From Neobacillus sp. WH10 (lineage in GTDB: Bacteria; Bacillota; Bacilli; Bacillales; Cytobacillaceae): a stretch of 64,000 nucleotides of DNA. The notes beneath the pieces are model-generated. The model was not told the DNA's origin. It saw only the letters and a list, made by a program, of their open reading frames with translations, and did no database searches. Positions 42,085-51,065 of this stretch are shown in pieces. How positions within the stretch are numbered: the stretch's first letter is position 1; each line of letters starts with the position of its first letter. The stretch is from contig NZ_CP126110.1 of NCBI RefSeq assembly GCF_030123405.1, positions 4,526,001 to 4,590,000 on the forward strand, written 5' to 3'. A program made the translations under genes and the position numbers.

Positions 42085-43107
42085 TTACCCTTTCAATAAC
42101 CTTTTTGCCACACCTTCATCGGTTATTAAAATTGTCGATGCTGGTGCTTGTTTAAAGTATGCTTTGATTGCCTTTGCCTTTGATTCCCCGCCTGCAACAG
42201 CAATGACATTCGGGATATGTGCAAGGTCTTCGAGCTGAAGTCCAATTGTTGATACCTTGTGGACAATTTCGCCTTCTTCGGAAAAATAATAGCCAAATGC
42301 TTCGCCGACAGCCTTCCCATTTTCTAGCTTTTTCTTAATTTCTGGGTTGGTTTTTCTCCGTTCAGCCATTGTAATAGCATCCCCAATTCCATGGATAACC
42401 ATGCTAGCTGATTTAATTAGTTCTAAAACTTCATGAATTTCAGGCTCTCTAATTAAAGATTCATAAATTTCCGCACTAACTTGATCAGGAACGTAGAAAA
42501 CTCGATGTTTAGAATCCGTGTTTTTCGCCATATTCGAGCAAATCGTATTCGCTTGATTAGCTACATCTTCACCGACTCCGCCACGTGCCGGAACAAAAAG
42601 TAACTCATTGTGGTGATGACTAGGTGATAATCTTTCTGCCACCGAAGCCATAGTTGAACCACCAGTAACTGCGATGATATTTTTCCCGTTTAAAAGTTTT
42701 TTCATGCAAATTGCACATGCCTTGCCTAACTCACCTTTGACCATTGGTGACTCATCACTATCTCCAGGGACGATGATTACCTTTTTAATGCCAAGCCGAT
42801 GCTTTAATTCTAACTCCATAACATCAATGCCCTTTAACTCACGCATTAAACCTTCTAAATCTTCGAGTAAATTTTTCCCTTCAGCAGTTAAACTCATTCC
42901 CACATTGTTTGCGTAAATAAGATTTTGCTCTTTGAGGAAGTCTACTTCACTACGGAGTATTCTCTCTGTAAAGCCAAGGCTGGCAGCTAAACTCCTTCTT
43001 CCCACAGGCTGCATAAATCCTATGTTCCGCAGAATAGTATATCTTTTTTGCAGGACTTGGAGGAGATCGGGTAATAATCTTTTTTGGATATCGATAAATG
43101 ACTGCAT
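42085..43107 (-). CDS. cggR: CggR, central glycolytic genes regulator
   Basis: A 340-residue SorC/DeoR-family repressor. N-terminal winged helix (about 1-85, with RRSLAASLGFTERILRSEVDFL as HTH) and C-terminal effector domain (about 90-340) that binds fructose-1,6-bisphosphate (GGSTMASVAERL is part of the phosphate site). ATG 43107 has GGAG ten bases upstream; ATG 43116 sits too close to it. The length matches B. subtilis CggR. It represses the operon cggR-gapA-pgk-tpiA-gpmI-eno, and its operator is just upstream. Confidence 0.95.
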   Translation of the reverse strand: MQSFIDIQKRLLPDLLQVLQKRYTILRNIGFMQPVGRRSLAASLGFTERILRSEVDFLKEQNLIYANNVGMSLTAEGKNLLEDLEGLMRELKGIDVMELELKHRLGIKKVIIVPGDSDESPMVKGELGKACAICMKKLLNGKNIIAVTGGSTMASVAERLSPSHHHNELLFVPARGGVGEDVANQANTICSNMAKNTDSKHRVFYVPDQVSAEIYESLIREPEIHEVLELIKSASMVIHGIGDAITMAERRKTNPEIKKKLENGKAVGEAFGYYFSEEGEIVHKVSTIGLQLEDLAHIPNVIAVAGGESKAKAIKAYFKQAPASTILITDEGVAKRLLKG

Positions 43108-43138
43108 GATTCGCATGCTCCTTTATTCTATGTAGTTG

Positions 43139-43173
43139 GTCTAAAAATGTCCACCATAGACATATTATGTCCC
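43139..43173 (-). promoter_or_regulatory. CggR operator
   Basis: On the minus strand GGGACATAATATGTC, a 4-base spacer TATG, then GTGGACATTTTTAGAC: two direct repeats of the (C)GGGAC-N6-TGTC type known for CggR, the second degenerate. Confidence 0.85.
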
Positions 43174-43210
43174 ACCTACTCTAAAAAAAATCACCCCTTG
43201 TACGTTTTTA

Positions 43211-43239
43211 ATTGTATCAGGAGTGAATTCCTATTTCAA
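43211..43239 (-). promoter_or_regulatory. Promoter of the cggR glycolytic operon
   Basis: TTGAAA and TACAAT (minus strand) are 17 bases apart; the operator follows directly downstream. Confidence 0.75.
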
Positions 43240-43240
43240 C

Positions 43241-43498
43241 TTATTTAATTCGGTTTTTTTCTTGCAAACGTTTACTTATGTCAAATTTGTCAACAAACCC
43301 AAATCCAACTTCTTCCCCGTCAAGATGAACAACCGGAATCATCAATCCATAGCGCTCGGTTAATTCATCGCTTGATTCTATATCGATTTCTTCGAACTCA
43401 AAATCCCATTCCTTTTTCAGCTCCAATATGGCGGTTTTTGCTTTATCACAAAGCGGACAGCGATTTCGTGTAAATAAAGTGATCATCGTTTGTGTCAT
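43241..43498 (-). CDS. Glutaredoxin-like thioredoxin-fold protein
   Basis: An 85-residue protein with the redox motif CPLC (ITLFTRNRCPLCDKAKTAIL) and the cis-proline region MIPVVHLDGEEVG. It belongs to the glutaredoxin-family (DUF836-like) small proteins. It probably exchanges thiols and disulfides in the cytoplasm; the partner is not known. It starts 14 bases after the rpoN stop and thus seems to be co-transcribed with it. Confidence 0.85.
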   Translation of the reverse strand: MTQTMITLFTRNRCPLCDKAKTAILELKKEWDFEFEEIDIESSDELTERYGLMIPVVHLDGEEVGFGFVDKFDISKRLQEKNRIK

Positions 43499-43512
43499 TG
43501 TTAATTCCTTTC

Positions 43513-44835
43513 CTAGTTGAACCTTTTTCGTTTAGAAGAGGACGGGATTCCCAGCTGATCACGGTACTTAGCAATCGTACGCCTCGACACTACGATACCT
43601 TCCGTCGTCTTTAATTGTTCCACAATTTCTTGATCTGATAACGGCTTTTCCTTGTTTTCTTGTTCTATTAATTTACTAATTTCATTCTTCACTTGAGTGG
43701 AAGAGGTATTTTCATCCGCTGAAACTGTCTGAATCGTACTTGTAAAAAATGTTTTTAATGCGAATGTCCCAATGGGTGTTTGTACATATTTTTCGCGGAC
43801 AGCACGGCTAACGGTGGATTCATGAATATCAAGCTCGGCTGCGACTTCCTTCATTGTCATTGGCACTAAATATTGCGCACCTTTTTGAAAAAACGCGGGT
43901 TGTTTTTCAACGATTTTTGCAACTACCTTAGTAAGTGTCTCTCTTCGCTGTTCAATACTTTTTGCAATCCATTGATAATCTTGAACCTTATCCTGCAGAA
44001 AACGGCTGACTTCCTGGTCTTGATCTTTGAATTTTTTATAATATTTCTCATTAAAGCTGATCCTTGGCAGGGAATCATCAAACATCCGGACTGTCATGCT
44101 ATCTGAGAATTGCTCTACAATCGCATCTGGAATAATATACGTAGTGGTTTCTTTCCCTAACATTGCCGCTGGCTTTGGATTCAATAATTGAATTTGGTCA
44201 AATACATCTTGAATGTCCTTTAGGGTTACCTTTAATTCCTTCGAAATTTGCTTCCATTTCTTTTCGGCAAACGGGACGAAAAAGTTTGAAAGGATGTTTT
44301 GAGCAAGTTCGTTATTGGGATTATCATAATAAATTTGCATCAATAGGCACTCTTGAAGGTTCCTCGCACCGATTCCAGCGGGTTCAAGCGTTTGAATCAC
44401 GGCTAAACAATCTTCAACCAAATCTTCCGCTACCCGCAGCTTTTGGGCGATTTCACTGACATCGCCAAGAAAGTAACCGTTTTCATCAAGGTTTTGTATA
44501 AGATGACGGATCACTTTTAACTGCTCCGCCGATAAATTTGTTATTTTTAATTGAGAGATTAAATGGTCTTCAAGTGAAAATGGTTTGTCAGCAATTTGTT
44601 CAATCCAGTCCTTTTCCGCTTTTTGATGCCCCCGGCGATTACGGTCAATAAGAGGATTCATCGGTTTGACATTGCCTGTTTCAATCTGTAATAGGGGATT
44701 TTCGAGTGCTTTATCTTCTAAAAAAGCAGTCAGTTCCTGAGCTGAATATTGCAATAATGCAATAGCCTGCGACAATTCCTGTGTCATTGCTAATTTTAAC
44801 GTTTGTTGCTGCCATAAACCTGCCTTTAAGTTCAT
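43513..44835 (-). CDS. rpoN: RNA polymerase sigma-54 factor (SigL)
   Basis: A 440-residue protein. Region I at the N-terminus is Gln/Leu-rich (QQQTLKLAMTQELSQAIALL), followed by the core-binding domain, an HTH (MKEVAAELDIHESTVSRAVR) and the C-terminal RpoN box (VSRRTIAKYRDQLGIP, close to the ARRTVAKYRE consensus) that reads the -24 element. SigL needs AAA+ activators and usually directs amino-acid and carbon-use operons. Normal length. It stands before cggR as in other Bacillus. Confidence 0.96.
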   Translation of the reverse strand: MNLKAGLWQQQTLKLAMTQELSQAIALLQYSAQELTAFLEDKALENPLLQIETGNVKPMNPLIDRNRRGHQKAEKDWIEQIADKPFSLEDHLISQLKITNLSAEQLKVIRHLIQNLDENGYFLGDVSEIAQKLRVAEDLVEDCLAVIQTLEPAGIGARNLQECLLMQIYYDNPNNELAQNILSNFFVPFAEKKWKQISKELKVTLKDIQDVFDQIQLLNPKPAAMLGKETTTYIIPDAIVEQFSDSMTVRMFDDSLPRISFNEKYYKKFKDQDQEVSRFLQDKVQDYQWIAKSIEQRRETLTKVVAKIVEKQPAFFQKGAQYLVPMTMKEVAAELDIHESTVSRAVREKYVQTPIGTFALKTFFTSTIQTVSADENTSSTQVKNEISKLIEQENKEKPLSDQEIVEQLKTTEGIVVSRRTIAKYRDQLGIPSSSKRKRFN

Positions 44836-44898
44836 CCTGTTCCCCCCTATTTACTATTTTACACGATGACTTGAAAATGGGGTATGGAAAAAAATAAA

Positions 44899-44936
44899 AA
44901 CCCCCTGTTTGTAAAAAAACAGGGGGTTTTTTGTAA
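44899..44936 (-). terminator. Terminator after tRNA-Arg
   Basis: CCCCCTGTTT pairs with AAACAGGGGG (44901-44925). T-runs lie on both sides, so it works in both directions; it ends the tRNA transcript before rpoN. Confidence 0.85.
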
Positions 44937-45008
44937 CGCGCTCGGAGGGAATCGAACCCCCATTTTAAGAACCGGAATCTTACGTGCTATCCGTTGCACC
45001 ACGAGCGC
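44937..45008 (-). tRNA. tRNA-Arg, anticodon CCG
   Basis: A 72-nt cloverleaf: acceptor GCGCTCG/CGAGCGC, anticodon stem TAAGA/TCTTA with loop TTCCGGT (anticodon CCG, reads CGG), T arm GGGGG-TTCGATT-CCCTC with a G-T pair. CCA is not encoded. Confidence 0.95.
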
Positions 45009-45135
45009 TAAATATTAGCGACTTACATATTATATGCCAGATTCACGAACTTTGCAAGTATATAATAGGTTTAAAAATGACTGGAATGGTTATCATGATT
45101 GGTGGAAAGTTGTCGAACATTTTAAAGACGAATTG

Positions 45136-45175
45136 TTTGACCTTTATTGACCATCAGTGTATGATAACTATACAT
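45136..45175 (+). promoter_or_regulatory. CtsR operator and promoter of clpP
   Basis: On the minus strand GGTCAATAAAGGTCAAA (45152-45136) matches the CtsR heptad repeat RGTCAAA-NAN-RGTCAAA with one mismatch. It covers a -35 TTGACC (45147-45152); a -10 like TATACAT follows near 45169. Heat-shock control is expected. Confidence 0.8.
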
Positions 45176-45212
45176 ATTATTATTACCTTTTCCATTCAAA
45201 GGAGGAAGAAAA

Positions 45213-45818
45213 ATGAATTTGATTCCTACAGTTATTGAACAAACAAACCGCGGTGAACGTGCATATGACATTTATTCCCGTCTGTTAAAAGACCGGATTA
45301 TTATGCTTGGCAGTGCTATTGATGACAATGTTGCTAACAGCATTGTAGCACAACTATTATTTTTAGAAGCAGAAAATCCTGAAAAAGATATTACACTTTA
45401 CATCAATAGTCCTGGCGGAAGTATCACAGCCGGAATGGCTATTTTTGATACGATGCAATATATTAAAGCAGATGTCTCAACCGTTTGTATCGGAATGGCA
45501 GCTTCCATGGGAGCATTCTTACTTGCTGCAGGGGAAAAAGGCAAGCGTTTTGCATTGCCAAATGCGGAAGTCATGATTCACCAGCCACTTGGCGGCGCTC
45601 AAGGACAAGCAACGGAAATCGAGATCGCAGCGAAACGCATTCTTTTCCTTCGCGAAAAATTAAATGGCATTCTTTCAGAGCGTACTGGACAGCCGCTTGA
45701 AGTGATTCAACGCGATACCGACCGTGATAATTTCATGACTGCTGAAAAAGCAAAAGAATACGGTCTGATTGATAATATCATCACTCGTAATCCTAATATT
45801 TCAACTGAAAAAAAATAA
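45213..45818 (+). CDS. clpP: ClpP, ATP-dependent protease proteolytic subunit
   Basis: A 201-residue serine protease that forms a 14-mer barrel and works with ClpX, ClpC or ClpE. The catalytic triad is visible: S98 in GMAASMGAF, H123 in MIHQPLGG and D172 in TDRDNFMTA. Strong RBS AAAGGAGGAAG. Its promoter carries a CtsR box. ClpP with ClpX would also degrade tmRNA-tagged proteins made with the ssrA gene in this window. Confidence 0.97.
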   Translation: MNLIPTVIEQTNRGERAYDIYSRLLKDRIIMLGSAIDDNVANSIVAQLLFLEAENPEKDITLYINSPGGSITAGMAIFDTMQYIKADVSTVCIGMAASMGAFLLAAGEKGKRFALPNAEVMIHQPLGGAQGQATEIEIAAKRILFLREKLNGILSERTGQPLEVIQRDTDRDNFMTAEKAKEYGLIDNIITRNPNISTEKK

Positions 45819-45827
45819 TTCGACGAG

Positions 45828-45856
45828 CAATCGGCTTTCTGCCGATTGTTTTTTTA
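45828..45856 (+). terminator. Terminator after clpP
   Basis: CAATCGGC-TTTCT-GCCGATTG followed by TTTTTTT. Confidence 0.88.
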
Positions 45857-45872
45857 TTTTGTGTTCTTTTTT

Positions 45873-45963
45873 GTGACCGATGCGGCCTTTTTTTCCTTTC
45901 CACGGGCACAATTATTCTTTTTCCTGACCGATGCCAGCTTTTTTCCTTTCCTAAGGCACAATT
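45873..45963. repeat. Two copies of a 51-bp repeat
   Basis: TGACCGATGCGGCC...GGGCACAATTA begins at 45873 and TGACCGATGCCAGC...AGGCACAATTA at 45924; the middle of both is TTTTTTCCTTTCC. Confidence 0.6.
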
Positions 45964-45998
45964 AAAAAGGGTTCAGCCTTCTAAATAAAGCTGAACCC
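45964..45998 (-). terminator. Terminator after crh
   Basis: GGGTTCAGC pairs with GCTGAACCC on the minus strand, followed by TTTTTAATTG. Confidence 0.8.
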
Positions 45999-46006
45999 TC
46001 CCCAAA

Positions 46007-46264
46007 TTAATGTTCCTTCTCAATAAAATCAGTTAACGCGTTGACGGCTTTTTCCTCATCGTCTCCATCAGCGATAATATTGATTACGACGCCTGAGCCA
46101 ACAGCAAGGCTCATTAACCCCATTATACTTTTGGCATTGACCTTTTTGCCATCCTTCTCAAGAAAAATATCAGCTGAAAATCGGTTTGCTTCCTGCACAA
46201 AAAGGGCTGCTGGTCGTGCTTGAAGACCCGTCTTCAATTTTACTTCTACCTGTTTGGCCAACAT
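46007..46264 (-). CDS. crh: Crh, catabolite-repression HPr-like protein
   Basis: An 85-residue HPr paralogue. At position 15 Gln replaces the catalytic histidine of HPr (LKTGLQARPAALF), so it cannot carry phosphate in sugar transport; Ser46 (in KVNAKSIMGLMSL) is kept and is the site for HPr kinase, whose gene hprK lies at the right end of the window. P-Ser-Crh acts as a co-repressor with CcpA. ATG 46264 follows GAGGAGGAATTG and gives the family length. It is last in the rapZ-glmR-whiA-crh row. Confidence 0.96.
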   Translation of the reverse strand: MLAKQVEVKLKTGLQARPAALFVQEANRFSADIFLEKDGKKVNAKSIMGLMSLAVGSGVVINIIADGDDEEKAVNALTDFIEKEH

Positions 46265-46317
46265 TAAACAATTCCTCCTCATAATTTATCTTATATTCCT
46301 TGAACTAATTCACTATT

Positions 46318-47277
46318 TCACAAACTTCCATGCTTTGAAGCCATTTCTCCTATACGTAGCTTCTCAGCGATTTCATCAATTTTTCGTAAGCGATGATTGA
46401 TCCCTGACTTACTGATGGTACCGCCGGATACCATTTCCCCTAATTCTTTAAGGGTAACATCGGGATATTGAATACGGAGCTCTGCAATTTCTCTTAGCTT
46501 ATCTGGCAAAATTTGCAAGCCCACTGTTGAATCGATGAAGCGGATGTTTTCCACCTGTCTAATTGAAGCACCAATCGTTTTATTGAGATTGGCGGTTTCA
46601 CAGTTTACCAAGCGGTTAACGGAGTTCCGCATATCCCTGACAATCCTGACATCCTCAAAGCGAAGCAAGGCATTATGGGCACCAACAATATTAAGAAACT
46701 CGGTAATTTTCTCAGCTTCCTTTAAATAGGTGATAAAGCCTTTTTTACGCTCAAGTGTTTTACTGTTAAGACCAAATGTATTCATCAATTCGCATAAGGA
46801 ATCATTATGTTCTTTATACAGCGAAAAAATTTCTAAATGATAGGAAGACGTTTCCGGATTATTAACAGAGCCACCAGCAAGAAAGGCACCGCGTAAATAA
46901 GAACGCTTACAACATTTCTTCTTTACAAGCTCCGGCGAAATATCATGAATGATGGTAAATCCTTCACCCAAAATTTTCGTATCTTCAAGAATTTCCTTTG
47001 CCTGTTCAGCTAAACGTACAATATAGACGTTATTTTTCTTCAGGCGCATTTTTTTACGAACTAAGAGCTCTACCTGCACTTGGTAGCTCTTTTTTAACAA
47101 AGTATAAATTCTTCTGGCAATCGCAGCATTTTCGGTTTGAATATCCACCACTAACTTACGATTTGAAAAGGAAAGGGAACCGTTCATGCGAATCAACGCC
47201 GATAACTCAGCTTGAATGCAGCACGTTTTCACTTCCAAGTTCGTTAATTCCTTTTTCGTCTCCGAAGCGAAAGACAT
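46318..47277 (-). CDS. whiA: WhiA, DNA-binding cell-division and chromosome-segregation factor
   Basis: A 319-residue protein starting at ATG 47277 behind TTAGGAGGTGAGG. The N-terminal two-thirds is a LAGLIDADG-like fold (YLRGAFLAGGSVNNPETSYH-type region) that has lost endonuclease activity; the C-terminus is an HTH (LRIQYPDVTLKELGEMVSGG then SKSGINHRLRKI). In Bacillus WhiA influences Z-ring formation and chromosome segregation. It is encoded 31 bases after glmR, as is usual. Confidence 0.95.
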   Translation of the reverse strand: MSFASETKKELTNLEVKTCCIQAELSALIRMNGSLSFSNRKLVVDIQTENAAIARRIYTLLKKSYQVQVELLVRKKMRLKKNNVYIVRLAEQAKEILEDTKILGEGFTIIHDISPELVKKKCCKRSYLRGAFLAGGSVNNPETSSYHLEIFSLYKEHNDSLCELMNTFGLNSKTLERKKGFITYLKEAEKITEFLNIVGAHNALLRFEDVRIVRDMRNSVNRLVNCETANLNKTIGASIRQVENIRFIDSTVGLQILPDKLREIAELRIQYPDVTLKELGEMVSGGTISKSGINHRLRKIDEIAEKLRIGEMASKHGSL

Positions 47278-47341
47278 CCCCTCACCTCCTAATTTCAAAA
47301 ACATGTACAACTTATTTACGATTATAACAGTACAATACTAT

Positions 47342-48328
47342 CTACGCTTCATACCGCTTTTTGGTTTCATCAACGAGCAAATTATATAAAATTTTCGCTA
47401 CTTTTTTCGGATCATGCCGAAGAGCACCATTTTCCTGAAAGGCGATATCCGCATGGACCACTTCAAGCCCTAGCTTAAAAAGCTGCGGCAAATCGTATAG
47501 AACCGGTTCAGCCAGTTCTTCATTATAGCGGAGCTGGATATGCGGTGGAATTTCTTCGTTATTCACGAGGATTGTATTAATAAAGTCACAGCTCATATGG
47601 TCATAAATCGCCTTTACATGGTCACTCGCTGTATAGCCATGGGTTTCTCCAGCCTGCGTCATCAGGTTACAAATATATACCTTTTTTGCATGAGAGCGGC
47701 ACACTTCATCACCTAAACGTGGGACGAGCAGATTGGGCAAAATACTTGTATACAAGCTTCCAGGACCAATAATGATTAAGTCCGCTTGACGAATAGCTTG
47801 AATCGACTCCGGTAAGGGATGAATCGTACTTTTTGAAGTTAAATAAACCCGTTTAATTTTTTTCCCCGAGTATGGAATTTTCGATTCCCCTGAAACAATC
47901 GCGCCGTCCTCCATCTCCGCATGCAAAATCACACTCTGATTAGCAGCTGGCAATACCTTGCCGCGGACATTTAAGATTTTGCTCATTTCTTGTATTGCAT
48001 GAACAAAATTTCCAGTAATCGAGGTCATCGCAGCTAAAATTAAATTTCCAAGCGAATGCCCGGAAAGTTCATTCGACGTTTTAAAACGGTGCTGAAACAT
48101 TTCCTCAACAAGCGGTTCCACATCCGACAGTGATGCTAACACATTACGTATGTCACCGGGAGGGGGAATATGCAGATCATCGCGCAAGCGTCCAGAACTG
48201 CCGCCATCATCTGCGACTGTCACAATAGCGGTGATATCTACAGGATACTGTTTTAATCCACGCAATAAAACTGGTAATCCTGTTCCTCCGCCAATGACAA
48301 CAATACGAGGCTGTCCTATCTCTTTCAT
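47342..48328 (-). CDS. glmR: GlmR (YvcK), gluconeogenesis and wall-precursor regulator
   Basis: A 328-residue protein of the CofD/YvcK family. VVIGGGTGLPVLLRGLKQYP and VADDGGSSGRLRDDLHIPPP form the nucleotide-binding site; GHSLGNLILAAMTSIT and GPGSLYTSILPNLLV are further family motifs. It binds UDP-GlcNAc and stimulates GlmS, feeding peptidoglycan synthesis on gluconeogenic carbon; this is known for B. subtilis. Its start overlaps the rapZ stop by four bases. Confidence 0.95.
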   Translation of the reverse strand: MKEIGQPRIVVIGGGTGLPVLLRGLKQYPVDITAIVTVADDGGSSGRLRDDLHIPPPGDIRNVLASLSDVEPLVEEMFQHRFKTSNELSGHSLGNLILAAMTSITGNFVHAIQEMSKILNVRGKVLPAANQSVILHAEMEDGAIVSGESKIPYSGKKIKRVYLTSKSTIHPLPESIQAIRQADLIIIGPGSLYTSILPNLLVPRLGDEVCRSHAKKVYICNLMTQAGETHGYTASDHVKAIYDHMSCDFINTILVNNEEIPPHIQLRYNEELAEPVLYDLPQLFKLGLEVVHADIAFQENGALRHDPKKVAKILYNLLVDETKKRYEA

Positions 48329-49218
48329 GTTGTTTTATCCTTTCTCCTCTCAATGTCACGGTGGGTGATGCATGTCTTATAATCATCTTGGAAAAATCGG
48401 CCTAGATACTCTGCTAAGGTAACAGAACGATGCTGCCCGCCGGTACAGCCAATTGCAATTACCAGCTGTGCCTTGCCCTCTCTTTTATAATGAGGAAGCA
48501 TGAAGCTGAGCAAGTCCGTCACTTTTTCCAAAAACTTATTTGTTTCATTCCATTTTAATACATAGCTTGAGACCTCGTCATCCAAGCCAGTTTTTGGTCG
48601 CATGTGTTCGATATAAAAAGGATTTGGCAAAAAGCGTACATCAAAAACAAGATCCGCATCGATTGGAATCCCATGCTTAAAGCCAAAGGACATGACATTG
48701 ACAGTAAAGATTAATTGTTTGTTCGCCGTAAATTCCGTAATTATCTTCTCACGTAATTCACGAGGCTTCATCTGGGAAGTATTATAAATCAATTGTGCCC
48801 GGCCTTTTAATTCCTCAAGAAGTTCTCGTTCAAGCGTGATACCCTCAAGAGGTAACCCTGAATGGGCAAGCGGATGTGACCGCCTTGTTTCCTTATACCT
48901 GCGTACTAATGTAGAATCATCCGCATCTAAAAATAATATCTGCGGTGTCACCCAGGATGTTTCAGCCAGCTCATCGAGTGCTTTAAAGAGATGATCAAAG
49001 AATTCTCTTCCTCTAAGGTCCATAACTAGGGCCACTTTATTCATTTTATTCCCTGATTCCTTCATAAGTTCAAGGAATTTTGGCAGCAGTGTAGGAGGCA
49101 GATTATCGACACAGAAAAATCCTAAATCTTCAAAGCTTTGAATGGCTACAGTTTTTCCAGCACCAGACATTCCAGTAATAATGACCATTTGAGTTTCGCT
49201 AGTCGAACCGGTACTCAT
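48325..49218 (-). CDS. rapZ: RapZ/YvcJ nucleotide-binding protein
   Basis: A 297-residue P-loop protein. Walker A is GMSGAGKT (residues 16-23), followed by FEDLGFFCVDNLPPTLLPKF; the C-terminal domain has IAIGCTGGQHRSVTLAEYL. YvcJ of Bacillus binds and hydrolyses GTP and affects competence; RapZ of Gram-negative bacteria controls glmS through small RNA. The exact job here is not known. Coupled to glmR by overlap. Confidence 0.94.
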   Translation of the reverse strand: MSTGSTSETQMVIITGMSGAGKTVAIQSFEDLGFFCVDNLPPTLLPKFLELMKESGNKMNKVALVMDLRGREFFDHLFKALDELAETSWVTPQILFLDADDSTLVRRYKETRRSHPLAHSGLPLEGITLERELLEELKGRAQLIYNTSQMKPRELREKIITEFTANKQLIFTVNVMSFGFKHGIPIDADLVFDVRFLPNPFYIEHMRPKTGLDDEVSSYVLKWNETNKFLEKVTDLLSFMLPHYKREGKAQLVIAIGCTGGQHRSVTLAEYLGRFFQDDYKTCITHRDIERRKDKTT

Positions 49219-49238
49219 TTCAATTCCCCCTATAATAA

Positions 49239-49697
49239 TTAACTCGGATCTAATCGATAACTAATTAGTTCAAAATCTTTTGTATAAGTAAAAGTACCGT
49301 AAATAATTCCTTTACCATGAATCATATAATCAATGATATGTAGATCCCCTGCAGCCATTGGTAGGCCTTTTATCTGGTCAACCGGCTGCCATGCCAGCTT
49401 TCCTTCTTCCGATTCATCTAAATCAACTCCGTCAGAATCGGTTGCCACAAAGGTAAACATCATCCACTCAGAAAGAAGCTCGTCGCTTTCCTTCATAATC
49501 ATCGTAAAAACCCCTTTTAATTGTGGGTTCTTTAAATAGATGCCCGTTTCTTCACGGTATTCCCGGATGCAAGAGTCTCGAACCGACTCGCCCGGCTCCA
49601 TTTTCCCGCCTGGTGCAACCCACCAACCGCGGCGAGGTTTCTGCAGCAACAATATTTGATTATTTCTGATCAATACACAATTAGTAACCCGCTGCAT
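49239..49697 (-). CDS. Nudix hydrolase (YvcI type)
   Basis: A 152-residue Nudix protein; ATG 49697 follows AGAGGGTG. The Nudix box is GKMEPGESVRDSCIREYREE (GX5EX7REUXEE pattern, with TGIYL after it). Homologues in the same place (YvcI) resemble 8-oxo-dGTP-type diphosphatases, but the substrate is not settled. It begins the row Nudix-rapZ-glmR-whiA-crh. Confidence 0.9.
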   Translation of the reverse strand: MQRVTNCVLIRNNQILLLQKPRRGWWVAPGGKMEPGESVRDSCIREYREETGIYLKNPQLKGVFTMIMKESDELLSEWMMFTFVATDSDGVDLDESEEGKLAWQPVDQIKGLPMAAGDLHIIDYMIHGKGIIYGTFTYTKDFELISYRLDPS

Positions 49698-50022
49698 GTT
49701 TTTACACCCTCTTAAACAAGCACAAGCCATATAATCGGGCTTACGCTAAAATGCAAAATATCCTACGATAAAAACCAATATATTCTTTTCATTATACTAT
49801 TTTTAGAATACAGTCACAATGAATACAAAATTAATTATTTAGCGAATCTAGCTGGAAGACTATTTATAAAAAAAAGAGCACAAGCTGCTGGGCCTGTGCC
49901 GTAAAAGGTATATATTTTTAAAAGGGGGTCAATTTCCCTTATCATACCTTATCTTTATTTCACTACTGTTACAGAAGAATTAAAACAGGATTACTTTTTC
50001 GTAAATTGTTTCTTTACTATAA
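49698..50022 (-). other. Intergenic region with the trxB terminator
   Basis: On the minus strand GCACAGGC-CCAGCA-GCTTGTGC (49899-49877, one mismatch) followed by CTTTTTTTTAT ends trxB. The rest (49731-49860) should hold the promoter of the Nudix row; no sharp -35/-10 pair was assigned. Confidence 0.55.
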
Positions 50023-50973
50023 CTACTTCTTTAATTTCAGTTCTTCTTTTAGCTCTTCTACAAAATGCTGGGCACTTTGAGCCGCAATACTGCCGTCTCC
50101 GGTTGCGGTCACAATCTGACGCAGAGTTTTTTCACGAATATCTCCCGCAGCGAAAATCCCAGGCACATTTGTTTCCATGCGGTCGTTCGTCTCAATATAA
50201 CCGTTTTCATTGGTAATGCCGAGGCTTTCAAATGGTTTGGAAAGCGGCACCATCCCGATATAAATGAAGACACCATCTGCTGGTAATGTTTGCTCTTCAC
50301 CAGTTTGTGTCGAGACAAGTGTCACACTGCCCACTTTGCCGTCTTTGTCATTAATCGATTTAATCGTGTGATTCCATATAAATTCCACTTTTTCGTTTGC
50401 AAAAGCACGGTCTTGGAGAATCTTTTGTGCCCGAAGCTGGTCGCGTCTGTGAACAATGGTTACTTTAGAAGCAAAGCGAGTTAAATAAACGCCCTCTTCA
50501 ACAGCAGAGTCCCCACCGCCAATAACATAAAGTTCTTTTCCTTTAAAAAATGCCCCATCACAAACAGCGCAATAAGAAACACCACGGCCGCCAAGCTCTT
50601 TTTCTCCTGGTACTCCTACTTTCTTATACTCAGCACCTGTTGAAATAATCACAGAGTATGCTTTATATTGTTTACCACCTGCGGTAACAAGTTTGTAATC
50701 ACCGTGATCAACGATTTCCTTAATATCACCATAGGCATATTCGGCACCAAACTTTTTGGCATGTTCAAACATTTTTGTTGATAAATCAGGCCCTAAAATG
50801 CTATCAAATCCCGGATAGTTCTCAACATCCTCAGTATTGGCCATCTGCCCGCCCGGTAAACCGCGCTCAATCATGAGTGTTGAGAGGTTTGCGCGAGATG
50901 TATACACAGCAGCTGTCATCCCCGCAGGACCAGCACCGGCAATAATAACGTCATAAATTTTTTCTTCAGACAT
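50023..50973 (-). CDS. trxB: Thioredoxin reductase
   Basis: A 316-residue flavoprotein that reduces thioredoxin with NADPH. FAD-binding IIAGAGPAGMTAAVYTSRA is at the N-terminus; the redox pair is C135-AV-C138 in SYCAVCDGAFF; the NADPH site is VIGGGDSAVEEGVYLT and the second FAD part GIFAAGDIREKTLRQ. ATG 50973 has GGAG eight bases upstream; a GTG nine bases before would overlap the ribosome site. Normal length. Confidence 0.97.
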   Translation of the reverse strand: MSEEKIYDVIIAGAGPAGMTAAVYTSRANLSTLMIERGLPGGQMANTEDVENYPGFDSILGPDLSTKMFEHAKKFGAEYAYGDIKEIVDHGDYKLVTAGGKQYKAYSVIISTGAEYKKVGVPGEKELGGRGVSYCAVCDGAFFKGKELYVIGGGDSAVEEGVYLTRFASKVTIVHRRDQLRAQKILQDRAFANEKVEFIWNHTIKSINDKDGKVGSVTLVSTQTGEEQTLPADGVFIYIGMVPLSKPFESLGITNENGYIETNDRMETNVPGIFAAGDIREKTLRQIVTATGDGSIAAQSAQHFVEELKEELKLKK

Positions 50974-51065
50974 GGTTGTCACTCCTTATATAAAAAAATA
51001 CGATTAAGTATTAACATTCCCTACTTAATCGTAATAAACAATCATATAATAGTCCATTTATCTGC

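Noticed and set aside
46318..47277. Active LAGLIDADG endonuclease
   Set aside because: The fold is shared, but sequence and gene context identify WhiA, which lacks nuclease activity.
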